Shown here: one piece after another, positions 24,532 through 33,894 of the stretch
Position numbering within the stretch: position 1 is the stretch's first letter
How the letters are laid out: each line of letters opens with the position of its first letter
Assembly: GCF_003363435.1 (NCBI RefSeq)
Contig: NZ_QRCT01000034.1
Location: forward strand, 186,001-250,000
DNA: 64,000 nucleotides
Source of the DNA: Anaerosacchariphilus polymeriproducens
Lineage (GTDB): Bacteria > Bacillota > Clostridia > Lachnospirales > Lachnospiraceae
Direction: 5' to 3'
The notes under the pieces: model-generated
What the model saw: only the letters and a program-made list of their open reading frames with translations
Database searches by the model: none
What the model was told of the DNA's origin: nothing
Program-made: the position numbers and the translations under genes

Positions 24532-25329
24532 TCACCCTCCTATTTTACTAAATATGCCTGTGAACTTTTTAAAAAATCCAACACGTTTATTAAAGTCAAT
24601 AAATGGGACTTCTTCTCCCGTTATCCTCTGGGTAATATGTAAAAAAGCTTGTCCAGCCAAGGTATCTGTGCCAACAATTGGTTCCCCCTGATTGGTTGAA
24701 ATGACAACCTGGTCATCATCTGGTACAGCTCCGATAAGATTAATTGGCAGGATATCCATGACATCTTCAATTGACATCATTTCTCCACGCCTAACCATAT
24801 CCAATCGCATTTTGTTTATCACCATATCCAGCTTTTTAATTCCGTTAGATTCCAATAGACCTATAATACGATCAGCATCTCTAATTGCTGAAACTTCAGG
24901 GGTAGTAACAATAATAGCACGGGTAGCACCGGCAATTGCATTTTGAAATCCTTGTTCTATCCCTGCCGGGCAATCTAATACAACATAATCAAATTCTTCT
25001 ATTAATTCATCTGTTAGCTTTTTCATTTGTTCCGGTGAAACTGCTGTTTTATCTTTTGTCTGAGCTGACGCGATTAAATACAGATTGGAATGCTCTTTAT
25101 CACGAATTAATGCTTGTTTTAAGCGGCAATTTCCTTCCACAACATCTACAAGATTATAAACAATTCGATTTTCCAATCCCATAACAACATCTAAATTTCT
25201 TAGTCCAATATCTGTATCGATTAAAACTACTTTCTTTTGTAATTTGGCCAATCCTGTTCCGATATTAGCACTGGTGGTCGTTTTACCGACCCCGCCTTTT
25301 CCTGATGTTACTACAATCACTTCACTCAT
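24532..25329 (-). CDS. minD: Septum site-determining ATPase MinD
   Basis: MinD is a membrane-bound ATPase of the ParA family that recruits MinC. The 265 residues show the deviant Walker A SGKGGVGKTTTSANIG at the N-terminus, DTDIGLRNLDVVMGLE, and YVVLDCPAGIEQGF. The C-terminal amphipathic helix (VGFFKKFTGIFSKIGG) that anchors MinD to membrane is intact. The ATG at 25329 follows AGGAGG. It lies between minC and minE in the usual order. Confidence 0.98.
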   Translation of the reverse strand: MSEVIVVTSGKGGVGKTTTSANIGTGLAKLQKKVVLIDTDIGLRNLDVVMGLENRIVYNLVDVVEGNCRLKQALIRDKEHSNLYLIASAQTKDKTAVSPEQMKKLTDELIEEFDYVVLDCPAGIEQGFQNAIAGATRAIIVTTPEVSAIRDADRIIGLLESNGIKKLDMVINKMRLDMVRRGEMMSIEDVMDILPINLIGAVPDDDQVVISTNQGEPIVGTDTLAGQAFLHITQRITGEEVPFIDFNKRVGFFKKFTGIFSKIGG

Positions 25330-25356
25330 TTTTATATCCTCCTAATACATATTGAA

Positions 25357-26049
25357 TTATTGTTCGTTCTGTGTATTTTGATTGAAGATATCTTTGGTTA
25401 TGGAATCAACAATAATGGTTCCATTTTCAATAAATGCGATCTTAGGTCCCACAACTGACTTTTTAGTAAATTTAAGAAGTCCTGATGGCTTTAGAGGGTT
25501 TCTGGAAATTATATCAGCTATTTTAATTTGTACCGGTTCCATAGAAAGTGCCACTACAAATGCTTCTTGGTTTCCGGTAATTCCAGCATATACTTTACCA
25601 TATAATGAACCAATAATTATAATACTTCCTTTAGAGTAAACTTTTGCACCGGCTTCTACCGAACCAAGAATAATAACACTGGTTTCAGATTCCAATACTT
25701 GACCGGTTTGTAAATTTCCCTTATAAAAATGGCCACAATTTGATGCAACTTCTTCGATACGTTCTTCCAGTTTTTGTTTAAAATACTTTTCTCTTTCCTC
25801 ATCTTTATCAATTACACACATGATATTTAATCCGGAATAATTTGTAATTGTATTCAGTATTTCAAATGTTTGTTCTTCTGTAAGCTGCCTTCCTTCAAAA
25901 GATACTACCATTTTCGCATTTTTAAAAAACCTGGCAGATTCTTTAAATTTATCGATTATGTCTTGTAAAAGTTGTTCATATGGCAACTCATCATCTAGAA
26001 ATACGGATATTCCATATTGATTACTCTTAATAATAACTGAATTGCTCAT
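25357..26049 (-). CDS. minC: Septum site-determining protein MinC
   Basis: MinC blocks FtsZ assembly away from mid-cell. The 230 residues comprise an N-terminal FtsZ-binding domain (about 1-100) and a C-terminal right-handed beta-helix from about 115 (TGQVLESETSVIILGSVEAGAKVYSKGSIIIIGSL), which binds MinD. The family motif region around VVALSMEPVQIKIADIISR is present. It starts the min genes, directly downstream of pbp2. Confidence 0.95.
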   Translation of the reverse strand: MSNSVIIKSNQYGISVFLDDELPYEQLLQDIIDKFKESARFFKNAKMVVSFEGRQLTEEQTFEILNTITNYSGLNIMCVIDKDEEREKYFKQKLEERIEEVASNCGHFYKGNLQTGQVLESETSVIILGSVEAGAKVYSKGSIIIIGSLYGKVYAGITGNQEAFVVALSMEPVQIKIADIISRNPLKPSGLLKFTKKSVVGPKIAFIENGTIIVDSITKDIFNQNTQNEQ

Positions 26050-26079
26050 CTTGTTCCTCCTAATTTACCTGCTAATTTA

Positions 26080-28989
26080 CTAATCACCACCGAGATTTGT
26101 ATTGTTTGTCTTAGCTTCGCCATTAATTAAAGTATTTTCATCTGCTATTTTATAATAATATCGAATGACATCGCTCATAAAGTCAGCTGCATTTGAAGAA
26201 GAATAACCAAAGGCAATACGTGTAGCAAATGCAATGTCAGGACTAGCTCCAGGTGTATTTTGTGAAGAATAACCAACAAATAAGGCATGATTTGCTCTTG
26301 TAGTGATTTGTTGTGCAGTACCTGTCTTTCCTGCTAATGTTATAGTATTATTGATATCACTAAAAATATCTTTGTGTTCTTTATTAACAACTAGCTTCAT
26401 TCCTTCATGAACTGCATTCCATGTACTCTCTGAGACATCGTCCAGTTGACTATGAATTTTTGGTGTGTAATCTTTAACAAGCTTGCCTTTATTATCTTTT
26501 ACTTTATCAATTAGACTTATATCATAACATGTGCCGCTATTGGCGACTGTAGTCACATATCGTGCCAGCTGGCTGGTCGTATAAGTATGATTTCCTTGAC
26601 CAATAGCAGATGTGACAGGGTACTCATCTGACATATGTGGTTTTGTTTCCGGTATCTCTATTCCTGAATATTGATCCAAACCAAACATTGCGGCATATTT
26701 TTGTAACATGGAAATACCTTGATCTTGATTATAAGTACCATTCACAGAACTCAATTGATATCCAACTTCATAGAAGAAATAGTTACAGGACACTTCAATT
26801 GCCTGACTTACATTAATTGATCCATGTGTTTGATGACCTTTTTTATATATCCAACATTCTGGTGAAGGTTTTATTTTTTCAAACTTACCTAAATCTTTAA
26901 TTTCTTTATAAGGGTCAATTTTTCCTTCTGTTAGACCTGCAACAGCTGTAACCATTTTAAAGGTGGAACCAGGTGCGGTAGTTTCTTGTGTAGCATGATT
27001 ATATAAAGGTAAAGATAAATCTTTATTTAATTGACTAAAATAGGCAGAATCAACTGTATTTGCCAAACGGTTATTATCATATCCGGGATACGATACAGCC
27101 GCTAATATTTCTCCGTTATTCGGATTTGTAATAACACAGGAACCGGAGCATGGATCTAATGCTAATTGACCTGGTGTTATTTTAAGTGTCTTAATTTGTT
27201 CCTTCATAAATGTATAAGGATCTAACTCACCGGATGCAAGTTGTGTTTTCGATGCATCATTAGAATCAAGTACACACTGATCATATAGAACCATACAAAT
27301 ATCTACACCAGATACAATATGATTTTGAATCAAACTTTTATAAACTTTCTTATGAAACCCGGTATCTTCCCTGAGTGTTTCTTGGATATAAGCAAGCAAT
27401 GCTGTATAAATTTCAGAAGAATCCGCATATTTGGAATCCACTTTAAGTTTAGAAATATCAATCCAATTTTGGGCAATTGCATATTGAAGATACTCTTTAA
27501 AGCTAATTTCTTCTTTCTGCCAAATTAAATAAGTTTCATCTGCAGTATCAATTGAATCCTTTAATAGAACTTCATTTGTTTTTAACATAGATTCAATATA
27601 ACTGATATAAGACTGCATTTGGGTTCCTGAATCCTTATAGGATGGAGGGGCTTCAGAAATCAACTGGTTATTAATTTCATTTAAAGAAGTATCTAAGTGA
27701 GTTAGGAATGACTGGTATAAACTTTTTTCAGATTCCGATGCATTTTCCAGGCTGAATCGGCTAATATCAATTACATTATTGTTAATTAGAGCATTATATA
27801 CATGGTCAATAGAAATATCCAAATCACTTGCAGATTTGTTTTCATTTGAGCTATTAACTTGATCCATAGAGGCATTAATAATTTTATTATATAAAATACC
27901 AGCTAATTTTTGTTCCAACATTTTGTATACAGCAATTTGTAAATTTTTATTTATACTTAAGTAAACATCATTTCCTGAAATGGGATCTACAGTTTCCGCT
28001 GTTTCTATTACTTTTCCAACATTGTTTACATATAAGGTTTCGGAACCTTTTTTTCCTTGTAATTCAGATTCCATATTACTTTCAATTCCAGCCTTACCTA
28101 TGACATCATTCATATCATATGTTTTTTTCTCTTTATTAAGTTCTTCCAATTCTTCTGTAGATACTTTACCAGTGTAACCAATAATAGATGCAAAGTATTC
28201 ACTGTCAACATATTTGCGTATCGTACTTTCTTCAATGTCTACCCCTTGCAGTTCATTTTTATTTTCTTTAATTAAGGCTACTGTTTCCTCCTTAACTTGT
28301 GTAGCTATTGTTGTACCTACATACTTTTTGAATCTGTTTTGATACATATTATATCGGATATTTAAAATTTTTAACGCATCTTTTTTAGAATACTTATCTG
28401 AAATGCCATACATATCCTTACTACATAAATGTTCAAATAGTCTTGGAGCAGATATTTTAGCTTCATCTACTTTTAATTTTTTATTGTATTCCAAACTATC
28501 TATCGATTTATAACCAAATATATCTGCTAAAAATCTTTTGAGCTTTGTTCCTTCTACACTATATTTCAATTTATTATTATCAATAATTATATTGAAATCA
28601 CTTACTATCGTTTCACCATTTTTTTCTAGCATTTTAATGGTATCATATATAATCTTATTTAATTGTTCGTTCTTTTCAGCCATTTTGTTATAATTTCCGC
28701 TATCGACGATTGTAACCGAATAAGCTAATTCATTATAAGCAAGCAATTCTCCGTCTCTATCATATATATTACCTCTTGTACTGGGGATTTCTTTTTCCTT
28801 TTTTATTGTCATGGTAAAATCTTTCATATACTGTTCACCATTTACAATTTGAAGTTTAAATAAACGGAGAATCAACACAACAAATAATAATACAAACGTA
28901 ACTGCTAAAATAAAGAATCTGGATTTTACGATACTTAGTATTACTTCTTTTATATAATTAAACAAACTTACTTGCACTCCTTTTTTCAC
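26080..28989 (-). CDS. mrdA: Penicillin-binding protein 2 with a large internal insertion
   Basis: A class B transpeptidase for side-wall synthesis, 969 residues instead of the usual 600-700. One membrane segment lies at about 24-45, the dimerisation domain starts with IPSTRGNIYDRDGELLAYN, and the catalytic motifs are STFK at 675-678, SCN at 734-736 and KTG at 888-890. Residues about 365-610 form an extra, mostly helical region between the pedestal and the transpeptidase domain. Long PBP2 forms like this occur in Lachnospiraceae. The start is uncertain: a GTG at 28989 overlaps mreD by 32 bases, and an AAGGAG site just inside could serve a TTG at 28965. Confidence 0.94.
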   Translation of the reverse strand: MKKGVQVSLFNYIKEVILSIVKSRFFILAVTFVLLFVVLILRLFKLQIVNGEQYMKDFTMTIKKEKEIPSTRGNIYDRDGELLAYNELAYSVTIVDSGNYNKMAEKNEQLNKIIYDTIKMLEKNGETIVSDFNIIIDNNKLKYSVEGTKLKRFLADIFGYKSIDSLEYNKKLKVDEAKISAPRLFEHLCSKDMYGISDKYSKKDALKILNIRYNMYQNRFKKYVGTTIATQVKEETVALIKENKNELQGVDIEESTIRKYVDSEYFASIIGYTGKVSTEELEELNKEKKTYDMNDVIGKAGIESNMESELQGKKGSETLYVNNVGKVIETAETVDPISGNDVYLSINKNLQIAVYKMLEQKLAGILYNKIINASMDQVNSSNENKSASDLDISIDHVYNALINNNVIDISRFSLENASESEKSLYQSFLTHLDTSLNEINNQLISEAPPSYKDSGTQMQSYISYIESMLKTNEVLLKDSIDTADETYLIWQKEEISFKEYLQYAIAQNWIDISKLKVDSKYADSSEIYTALLAYIQETLREDTGFHKKVYKSLIQNHIVSGVDICMVLYDQCVLDSNDASKTQLASGELDPYTFMKEQIKTLKITPGQLALDPCSGSCVITNPNNGEILAAVSYPGYDNNRLANTVDSAYFSQLNKDLSLPLYNHATQETTAPGSTFKMVTAVAGLTEGKIDPYKEIKDLGKFEKIKPSPECWIYKKGHQTHGSINVSQAIEVSCNYFFYEVGYQLSSVNGTYNQDQGISMLQKYAAMFGLDQYSGIEIPETKPHMSDEYPVTSAIGQGNHTYTTSQLARYVTTVANSGTCYDISLIDKVKDNKGKLVKDYTPKIHSQLDDVSESTWNAVHEGMKLVVNKEHKDIFSDINNTITLAGKTGTAQQITTRANHALFVGYSSQNTPGASPDIAFATRIAFGYSSSNAADFMSDVIRYYYKIADENTLINGEAKTNNTNLGGD

Positions 28990-29476
28990 TTTCTTCCAAT
29001 TTATTGTTTATGAACAAGATCACTCGATACAAAACAAGAGTTACGAGTATTGTATAAACTAATTCTGGAATAATTATGTGCATCAAATAATAACCAAATT
29101 CATATCTTTTCCTAAATAAAAACAAGAAAAAGTATATTAATATTCCATAAAGAAAATCACTTCCTGCAATTAATGCCATAGGAAGTTTTACATCTTCCGG
29201 ATAGAAAATCTTTTTAAAAAATCCATTGAAATAACCTATATACATATACATTAAAGAATAAAAACCTATTACTTCACCATAAGAAATATCTACTAATAAA
29301 CCCGAAAAAAATCCAATTAGCAAGCCTGATTTTTTTCCACGCATGAATCCAAATGATGAAACAATTACAATCAAAAGATTTGGTGAAATATTAGCCAGTG
29401 CAAGTGATTTAAATACTGTACTCTGCAATATAAAGCAAGCACTGATTAGCAGAAAAACTACTATTTTGCGTTTCAC
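28958..29476 (-). CDS. mreD: Rod shape-determining protein MreD
   Basis: A 172-residue membrane protein with about five hydrophobic segments (KIVVFLLISACFILQSTVF; PNLLIVIVSSFGFMRG; GLLIGFFSGLLVDISYGEVIGFYSLMY), typical of MreD, which bridges the cytoskeleton to wall enzymes. I prefer the GTG at 29476, eight bases after AGGTGG; an in-frame GTG at 29488 would add four residues but lacks good spacing. It follows mreC by one base and overlaps pbp2. Confidence 0.92.
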   Translation of the reverse strand: MKRKIVVFLLISACFILQSTVFKSLALANISPNLLIVIVSSFGFMRGKKSGLLIGFFSGLLVDISYGEVIGFYSLMYMYIGYFNGFFKKIFYPEDVKLPMALIAGSDFLYGILIYFFLFLFRKRYEFGYYLMHIIIPELVYTILVTLVLYRVILFINNKLEESEKRSASKFV

Positions 29477-29477
29477 T

Positions 29478-30335
29478 TTATTTTCCACCTTTCTCTTTTA
29501 AATCAGTAATGACCAATACCTCTTCTAAGTGTTCAAAATCTACTACCGGTGTAATGTATCCAGATTTTGTTAAATTGTTTGAACCGATTTTTATTTCTGT
29601 AATGTAACCAATCGTTATTCCTGGTAAAAATTTAACACTTATATTGGAGGTGACAACTTCAGCGCCTGAACTAACCTGATTATCTGGATCTTTTAAATCA
29701 GTGAATTTAACCATTTGTTTTTCATTCATGTCCATTAATCCGCCTTCAACAAAACATCTGTCTGAAGTTTCCAACGTCATTGCACTTAATTCACTTGCAT
29801 CATCTATAATAGATCTTACTTTCGCCCAGTTAGGACCTACATCTATTATAATACCGACAAGACCACTGCCGGCCATGACATTCATATCTTTTTTTATACC
29901 ATCATCAGAACCTTTATCGATCATGAAAACACTGAACCAATTACCCGTATCTTTTCCGATGACTCTGGCACCGATTTTTTTGTAGCTTGTATATTTTTGA
30001 TCTAATTTATAAAGTTTTCTTAATCTATCGAGTTCAAATTTATCTTGTTGTAAATTACTGTTTTCGATTGAAAGTTTATCTACTTGTGCTTGTAATTTTT
30101 CATTTTTTTTCATCACATCCCGCAGTTTATTTAAATCATCTGCTTTGTCACTGAAAAATGTCCCAATCCGATTGATTCCTTTTTGAACCGGCACATATAT
30201 ATATCCAGATACAGTTCGTAAAGAACCGGTAGAAATATTTGTACGAAATGAAATAAAAATCATAATGATACAAAGTAATGAAATTATCATCAAAATATAT
30301 TTACTCGGCATAGAAATTTTAGATTTCTTTTTCAT
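29478..30335 (-). CDS. mreC: Rod shape-determining protein MreC
   Basis: A 285-residue MreC with one membrane anchor near residues 12-30, a coiled-coil (about 68-110; LRDVMKKNEKLQAQVDKLSIENSNLQQ), and two beta domains typical of the family (ARVIGKDTGNWFSVFMIDKGSDDGIKKDMNV; GLVGIIIDVGPNWAKVRSIID). MreC scaffolds the elongation machinery outside the membrane. The order mreB-mreC-mreD-pbp2 is conserved. Confidence 0.96.
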   Translation of the reverse strand: MKKKSKISMPSKYILMIISLLCIIMIFISFRTNISTGSLRTVSGYIYVPVQKGINRIGTFFSDKADDLNKLRDVMKKNEKLQAQVDKLSIENSNLQQDKFELDRLRKLYKLDQKYTSYKKIGARVIGKDTGNWFSVFMIDKGSDDGIKKDMNVMAGSGLVGIIIDVGPNWAKVRSIIDDASELSAMTLETSDRCFVEGGLMDMNEKQMVKFTDLKDPDNQVSSGAEVVTSNISVKFLPGITIGYITEIKIGSNNLTKSGYITPVVDFEHLEEVLVITDLKEKGGK

Positions 30336-30354
30336 CCTATTCCCTCAATTCGTT

Positions 30355-31374
30355 CTATTTATAACTTTTATATTTCATGAAATAAGCGAGTTCATTCAAC
30401 TCTTTATCTGTTGCTATCTTCATTAATCCTCTTACTACACTTTCGGATGGCTGAGGTCCTGTGTTAACTTCCAATCCGGTAATTGTTTTCATTAACTGGT
30501 TCAAGTCCTTTAATTGGGATGCACCACCTGTAAGATATATTCCATTTTCTATAATATCAGAAGAAAGTTCAGGCGGAGTTTTTTCTAAAATTATTTTTAC
30601 TGCATCCATAAGTTGTTTGATATGCTCAGTCATTGATTGATAAATCAGATGCGATTCAATTTCCATCTGAACAGGTAGTCCTGTTACAATATCTCTTCCA
30701 ACAGCTTTCATAGTAATGTTTTCACTCTCAATAACTGTACCTAAACTTTGTTTTAACATACGTGCTGTTTTATTTCCGATAATTAAATTATATTTCTTTT
30801 TGATGGCAGATGCAATTGCCAAATCTAATTTATTTCCTCCTAATTGTAATAATTTGCTTAATACAATACCGCCTAAAGATAATACAGATATTTCTGTTGT
30901 ATCTGCCCCAATATCAACAACCATAATTCCCTTTGCATCCTTTACATTCAAGCCAAGTCCTACTGCTGCAGCTATAGGCTTTTCAACAATTAAAACATTT
31001 TTTGGCTTTGATTTGGTACCTTTTGCAACATCTAAAAAAGTCTTCTTCTCAACTTCTGTAATGTCCGTAGGAACAGCAATCACAAATTCTGCCCCTCTGC
31101 AGTTTTTTCCGTTGCTGGATTTTTCTATAAATTTATTCAACAGCATCTGCATATTTTTATAGTCTGCAACAACTCCATTAAACATTGGAAAAGATACATC
31201 GATAGCTTCAGGTGCTTTTTCAAACATATCATATGCTTCGTCTCCAAAACCATAGACATTCCTCTTGTTTTCAATTGCAATAACATTTTTTTCATTAATA
31301 ATTTTATCTGTTGCCTTGTTGTAAAGTTTGATATTACTTGTCCCAAGATCAACCCCAAATATATTGTTTATCAT
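30355..31374 (-). CDS. mreB: Rod shape-determining protein MreB
   Basis: A 339-residue bacterial actin. The phosphate-binding loops FGVDLGTSNIKLY (N-terminus) and MVVDIGADTTEISVLSLGG, and the adenosine motif GIYLTGGASQLKDL, are in place. MreB filaments guide side-wall synthesis. Some positions differ from the most common MreB consensus, for instance SNIKLY where GTANTLVY-type sequences are usual, so this may be one of several paralogues. The position before mreCD supports the main cytoskeletal role. Confidence 0.93.
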   Translation of the reverse strand: MINNIFGVDLGTSNIKLYNKATDKIINEKNVIAIENKRNVYGFGDEAYDMFEKAPEAIDVSFPMFNGVVADYKNMQMLLNKFIEKSSNGKNCRGAEFVIAVPTDITEVEKKTFLDVAKGTKSKPKNVLIVEKPIAAAVGLGLNVKDAKGIMVVDIGADTTEISVLSLGGIVLSKLLQLGGNKLDLAIASAIKKKYNLIIGNKTARMLKQSLGTVIESENITMKAVGRDIVTGLPVQMEIESHLIYQSMTEHIKQLMDAVKIILEKTPPELSSDIIENGIYLTGGASQLKDLNQLMKTITGLEVNTGPQPSESVVRGLMKIATDKELNELAYFMKYKSYK

Positions 31375-31404
31375 TCTTTACTCCTTCCATAGTTCCATTT
31401 TCTT

Positions 31405-32106
31405 TTATGAATCCATTAGATTTTTTTCTTTTAGGCTGGTATAACAGAGATCTCCGATAATTATATGATCTATTAATTGGATTCCTATCAGATTTCCTGC
31501 CTTCTGCACCCGCTTAGTCAGTATAATGTCTTCAGTGCTGGGTGTAGGATCACCACTGGGATGATTATGTAATAAAACTACATAAACTGCTTGACTTCTC
31601 AATGCTTCAATAAATAACTCCCTTGGGGATACCAGTGAAGCATTCACTGTTCCTATATAAACTGTTTTTTCGCCTAATAGTTTATTTTTTGTATCAAACA
31701 TCAATAAGACAACTTGTTCTTGTTCAATATGCCTTAACTCTTCCATATAATATTCTGCGATCGAAGATGGCGATGTTAACTGAATCAGATTTGATGCTTT
31801 TGATTTTGCAATTCTCTTTGATAATTCAGCGATACATTTTAATTTTGCAGCTTTTACTTTCCCAACTCCTTTAATTCTCATCAGTTCGTCATTAGACATA
31901 TTCAGAATTCCTAATATGCTCGGAAAAGAATTAGAACTTTGTAGAATTTCTTGGGAAAGATCAATTGCTCTAAAACCCTTTGTTCCAGTATTTATTATAG
32001 CAGCAATTAGCTCTGCATCGGATAGAAATTGAGGACCTTTTGTTAAACATTTTTCATAAGGTCTCTCACATTGCGGCAAATCCCGCATTGTAAAATGATT
32101 ATTCAT
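31405..32106 (-). CDS. radC: RadC/JAB-domain protein
   Basis: A 233-residue RadC with the metal-binding JAMM signature LLHNHPSGDPTPSTEDI near the C-terminus and an N-terminal helix-hairpin-helix region (MRIKGVGKVKAAKLKCIAEL). Historically called a DNA repair protein; its true role is unsettled. It lies directly upstream of mreB, the usual Firmicutes linkage. ATG at 32106 follows AGGAGG. All JAMM residues are present. Confidence 0.95.
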   Translation of the reverse strand: MNNHFTMRDLPQCERPYEKCLTKGPQFLSDAELIAAIINTGTKGFRAIDLSQEILQSSNSFPSILGILNMSNDELMRIKGVGKVKAAKLKCIAELSKRIAKSKASNLIQLTSPSSIAEYYMEELRHIEQEQVVLLMFDTKNKLLGEKTVYIGTVNASLVSPRELFIEALRSQAVYVVLLHNHPSGDPTPSTEDIILTKRVQKAGNLIGIQLIDHIIIGDLCYTSLKEKNLMDS

Positions 32107-32163
32107 ACTTCCTCCTATTACTTCATCTCTCTGTAAATCTGTAAATAGGAATGGATAATGATA

Positions 32164-32424
32164 TTAGAGAATTTTATAAACAAAGACTGCTATAAAAATA
32201 CCTGCAATACTTGCTATCGTAATTTTTATTGTTAATCCAAATGTTATAACTAAAATCCCTAAATTTAGAACAACTGGATTGGCTAATCCAAATGCTTGTC
32301 CATAATTTAACCAACTTAAAAATGATACATTCTGTGTTAAGGTTCCTAAAAATCCTCCTAGTACAATTCCTGCTAATAAAAGTAAGAATAAGGACCATAA
32401 ATTTTTGTCTTTTGCACCTCTCAT
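32164..32424 (-). CDS. DUF4321 small membrane protein
   Basis: An 86-residue protein with two or three hydrophobic segments (SLFLLLLAGIVLGGFLG; VVLNLGILVITFGLTI; IASIAGIFIAVFVY), matching the DUF4321 family of Clostridia that is found next to radC and mreB. The ATG at 32424 follows AAAGGGG; a start at 32445 would include the ribosome binding site. Function is unknown; linkage suggests envelope or shape biology. Confidence 0.85.
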   Translation of the reverse strand: MRGAKDKNLWSLFLLLLAGIVLGGFLGTLTQNVSFLSWLNYGQAFGLANPVVLNLGILVITFGLTIKITIASIAGIFIAVFVYKIL

Positions 32425-32453
32425 ATAATGTCCCCTTTCGCACAAACTTCAAT

Positions 32454-32542
32454 AAGTTTACATACATTTATTATGTAAACTTTGTTAGGTATGCACATTT
32501 TACAAATTATTTTACCATATTCTTGATTTATTGTATACCTAA
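32454..32542. repeat. Inverted repeats upstream of the DUF4321-radC-mre cluster
   Basis: In the 149-base gap, AAGTTTACATA (32454-32464) and TATGTAAACTT (32472-32482) form a perfect 11-bp inverted repeat with a 7-base loop, and TTAGGTAT (32485-32492) and ATACCTAA (32535-32542) form a second, wider one. They may be the ynbB terminator region or operators; no clear T-run follows either. Confidence 0.5.
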
Positions 32543-32573
32543 TAATTGTTAATTTTGTAAATCAGGCAAAAAC

Positions 32574-33869
32574 TTATTTTGGTACTTTGACAATGTTTGC
32601 ATCAATAAGTTTTTGTAATGACATTAAAATACCTAATTTGGCATGATACCACGTTAAGCCTCCCTGAAAGTAAACTGCATAGGGCTCCTTTATTGGACCA
32701 TCTGCACTTAATTCTATAGAAGAACCTTGTACAAATGTCCCTGCAGCCATTATAACATCACTGTCATATCCAGGCATAGCCCAAGGTTCTGGTATAACGT
32801 AACTATCTACAGGTGCAGCAGCTTGAATACCTTTGCAAAACTCAATAACAGCTTCTGGTATTCCAAATTCAACAGCTTGTATGATATCATGTCTGCTTTC
32901 AATAGAATCAGGAATAACCTTAAATCCCAGTTTTTCATAGATATTAGCAGCAAATATTGCACCTTTTAATGCTCCGCCCACTACAACTGGAGCCTGAAAA
33001 AATCCTTGATAAAATGATTGCATGGTTCCAAGAGAAGCTCCAACTTCTTTCCCCAATCCAGGAGAAGTCAAACGATAGGATGCATTTTCAACGTACTGTT
33101 TCTTTCCAGCTATATAACCCCCTATTGGCGCAAGCCCACCCCCGGGATTTTTAATCAATGAACCAACAATTAAATCTGCTCCAACATCTGTGGGTTCAAT
33201 CGTTTCTACAAACTCACCATAACAATTGTCAACCATACAGATTATATCAGATTTAATCTTTTTTATAAACCTAATTAGTTCTTCAATTTTTTTTACTGAT
33301 AAGGTAGGCCTTGTTTGATAACCTTTTGAACGTTGTATGGTAACCATTTTTGTTTTTGAAGTAATTGCATTCTTTATTCCATAAAAATCAAATTCACCAT
33401 TTTCTAATAAATTTACCTGACGATATTTGATACCGTATTCAGCTAAAGACCCATTAGATGGACGAATCCCAATAACCTCCTCAAGCGTATCATAAGGCTT
33501 ACCAACTGGAGAGAGCAGTTCATCTCCAGGTCTTAAGTTGCCGGATAAAGCCACTGATAACGCATGTGTACCACACGCTATTTGAGGACGTACCAATGCC
33601 GCTTCGGTGTGAAAGCAAGCAGCATAAACTTCCTCCAGCTTGTCTCTTCCTAAGTCGTTATATCCATATCCGGATGTCGATGCAAAGCATTCTGCACTTA
33701 CTTTATGTTTTTGCATGGCAGAAATAACTTTAAGTTGGTTATACTCAACAACTTCATCAATTTTTTTAAAACGATCTGTTAAACATTTTTCTATTTCTGT
33801 TCCAAATTGAAATACATCTTTACAAATCCCCATTTCTTCATATAAATTTTCACTTTTGAGTAAATTCAT
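32574..33869 (-). CDS. YnbB-type PLP enzyme (methionine gamma-lyase / aluminium-resistance family)
   Basis: A 431-residue PLP-dependent fold-type I protein of the YnbB family. VRPQIACGTHALSVALSG binds the cofactor phosphate, DNCYGEFVE holds the ring-binding Asp, and LIVGSLIKNPGGGLAPIGGYIAG has the PLP lysine. Family members were named for aluminium resistance or methionine gamma-lyase, but physiological activity is uncertain. In Firmicutes it sits after miaA and hfq and before lexA; here it follows miaA directly with a 25-base gap and no hfq between. Confidence 0.88.
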   Translation of the reverse strand: MNLLKSENLYEEMGICKDVFQFGTEIEKCLTDRFKKIDEVVEYNQLKVISAMQKHKVSAECFASTSGYGYNDLGRDKLEEVYAACFHTEAALVRPQIACGTHALSVALSGNLRPGDELLSPVGKPYDTLEEVIGIRPSNGSLAEYGIKYRQVNLLENGEFDFYGIKNAITSKTKMVTIQRSKGYQTRPTLSVKKIEELIRFIKKIKSDIICMVDNCYGEFVETIEPTDVGADLIVGSLIKNPGGGLAPIGGYIAGKKQYVENASYRLTSPGLGKEVGASLGTMQSFYQGFFQAPVVVGGALKGAIFAANIYEKLGFKVIPDSIESRHDIIQAVEFGIPEAVIEFCKGIQAAAPVDSYVIPEPWAMPGYDSDVIMAAGTFVQGSSIELSADGPIKEPYAVYFQGGLTWYHAKLGILMSLQKLIDANIVKVPK

Positions 33870-33894
33870 CTTATCTCTTTCCTTTTGTTATGAT

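Noticed and set aside
30716-31162. A 148-codon reading frame antisense to mreB
   Set aside because: Shadow of the real mreB frame; composition and lack of start site do not support a gene.
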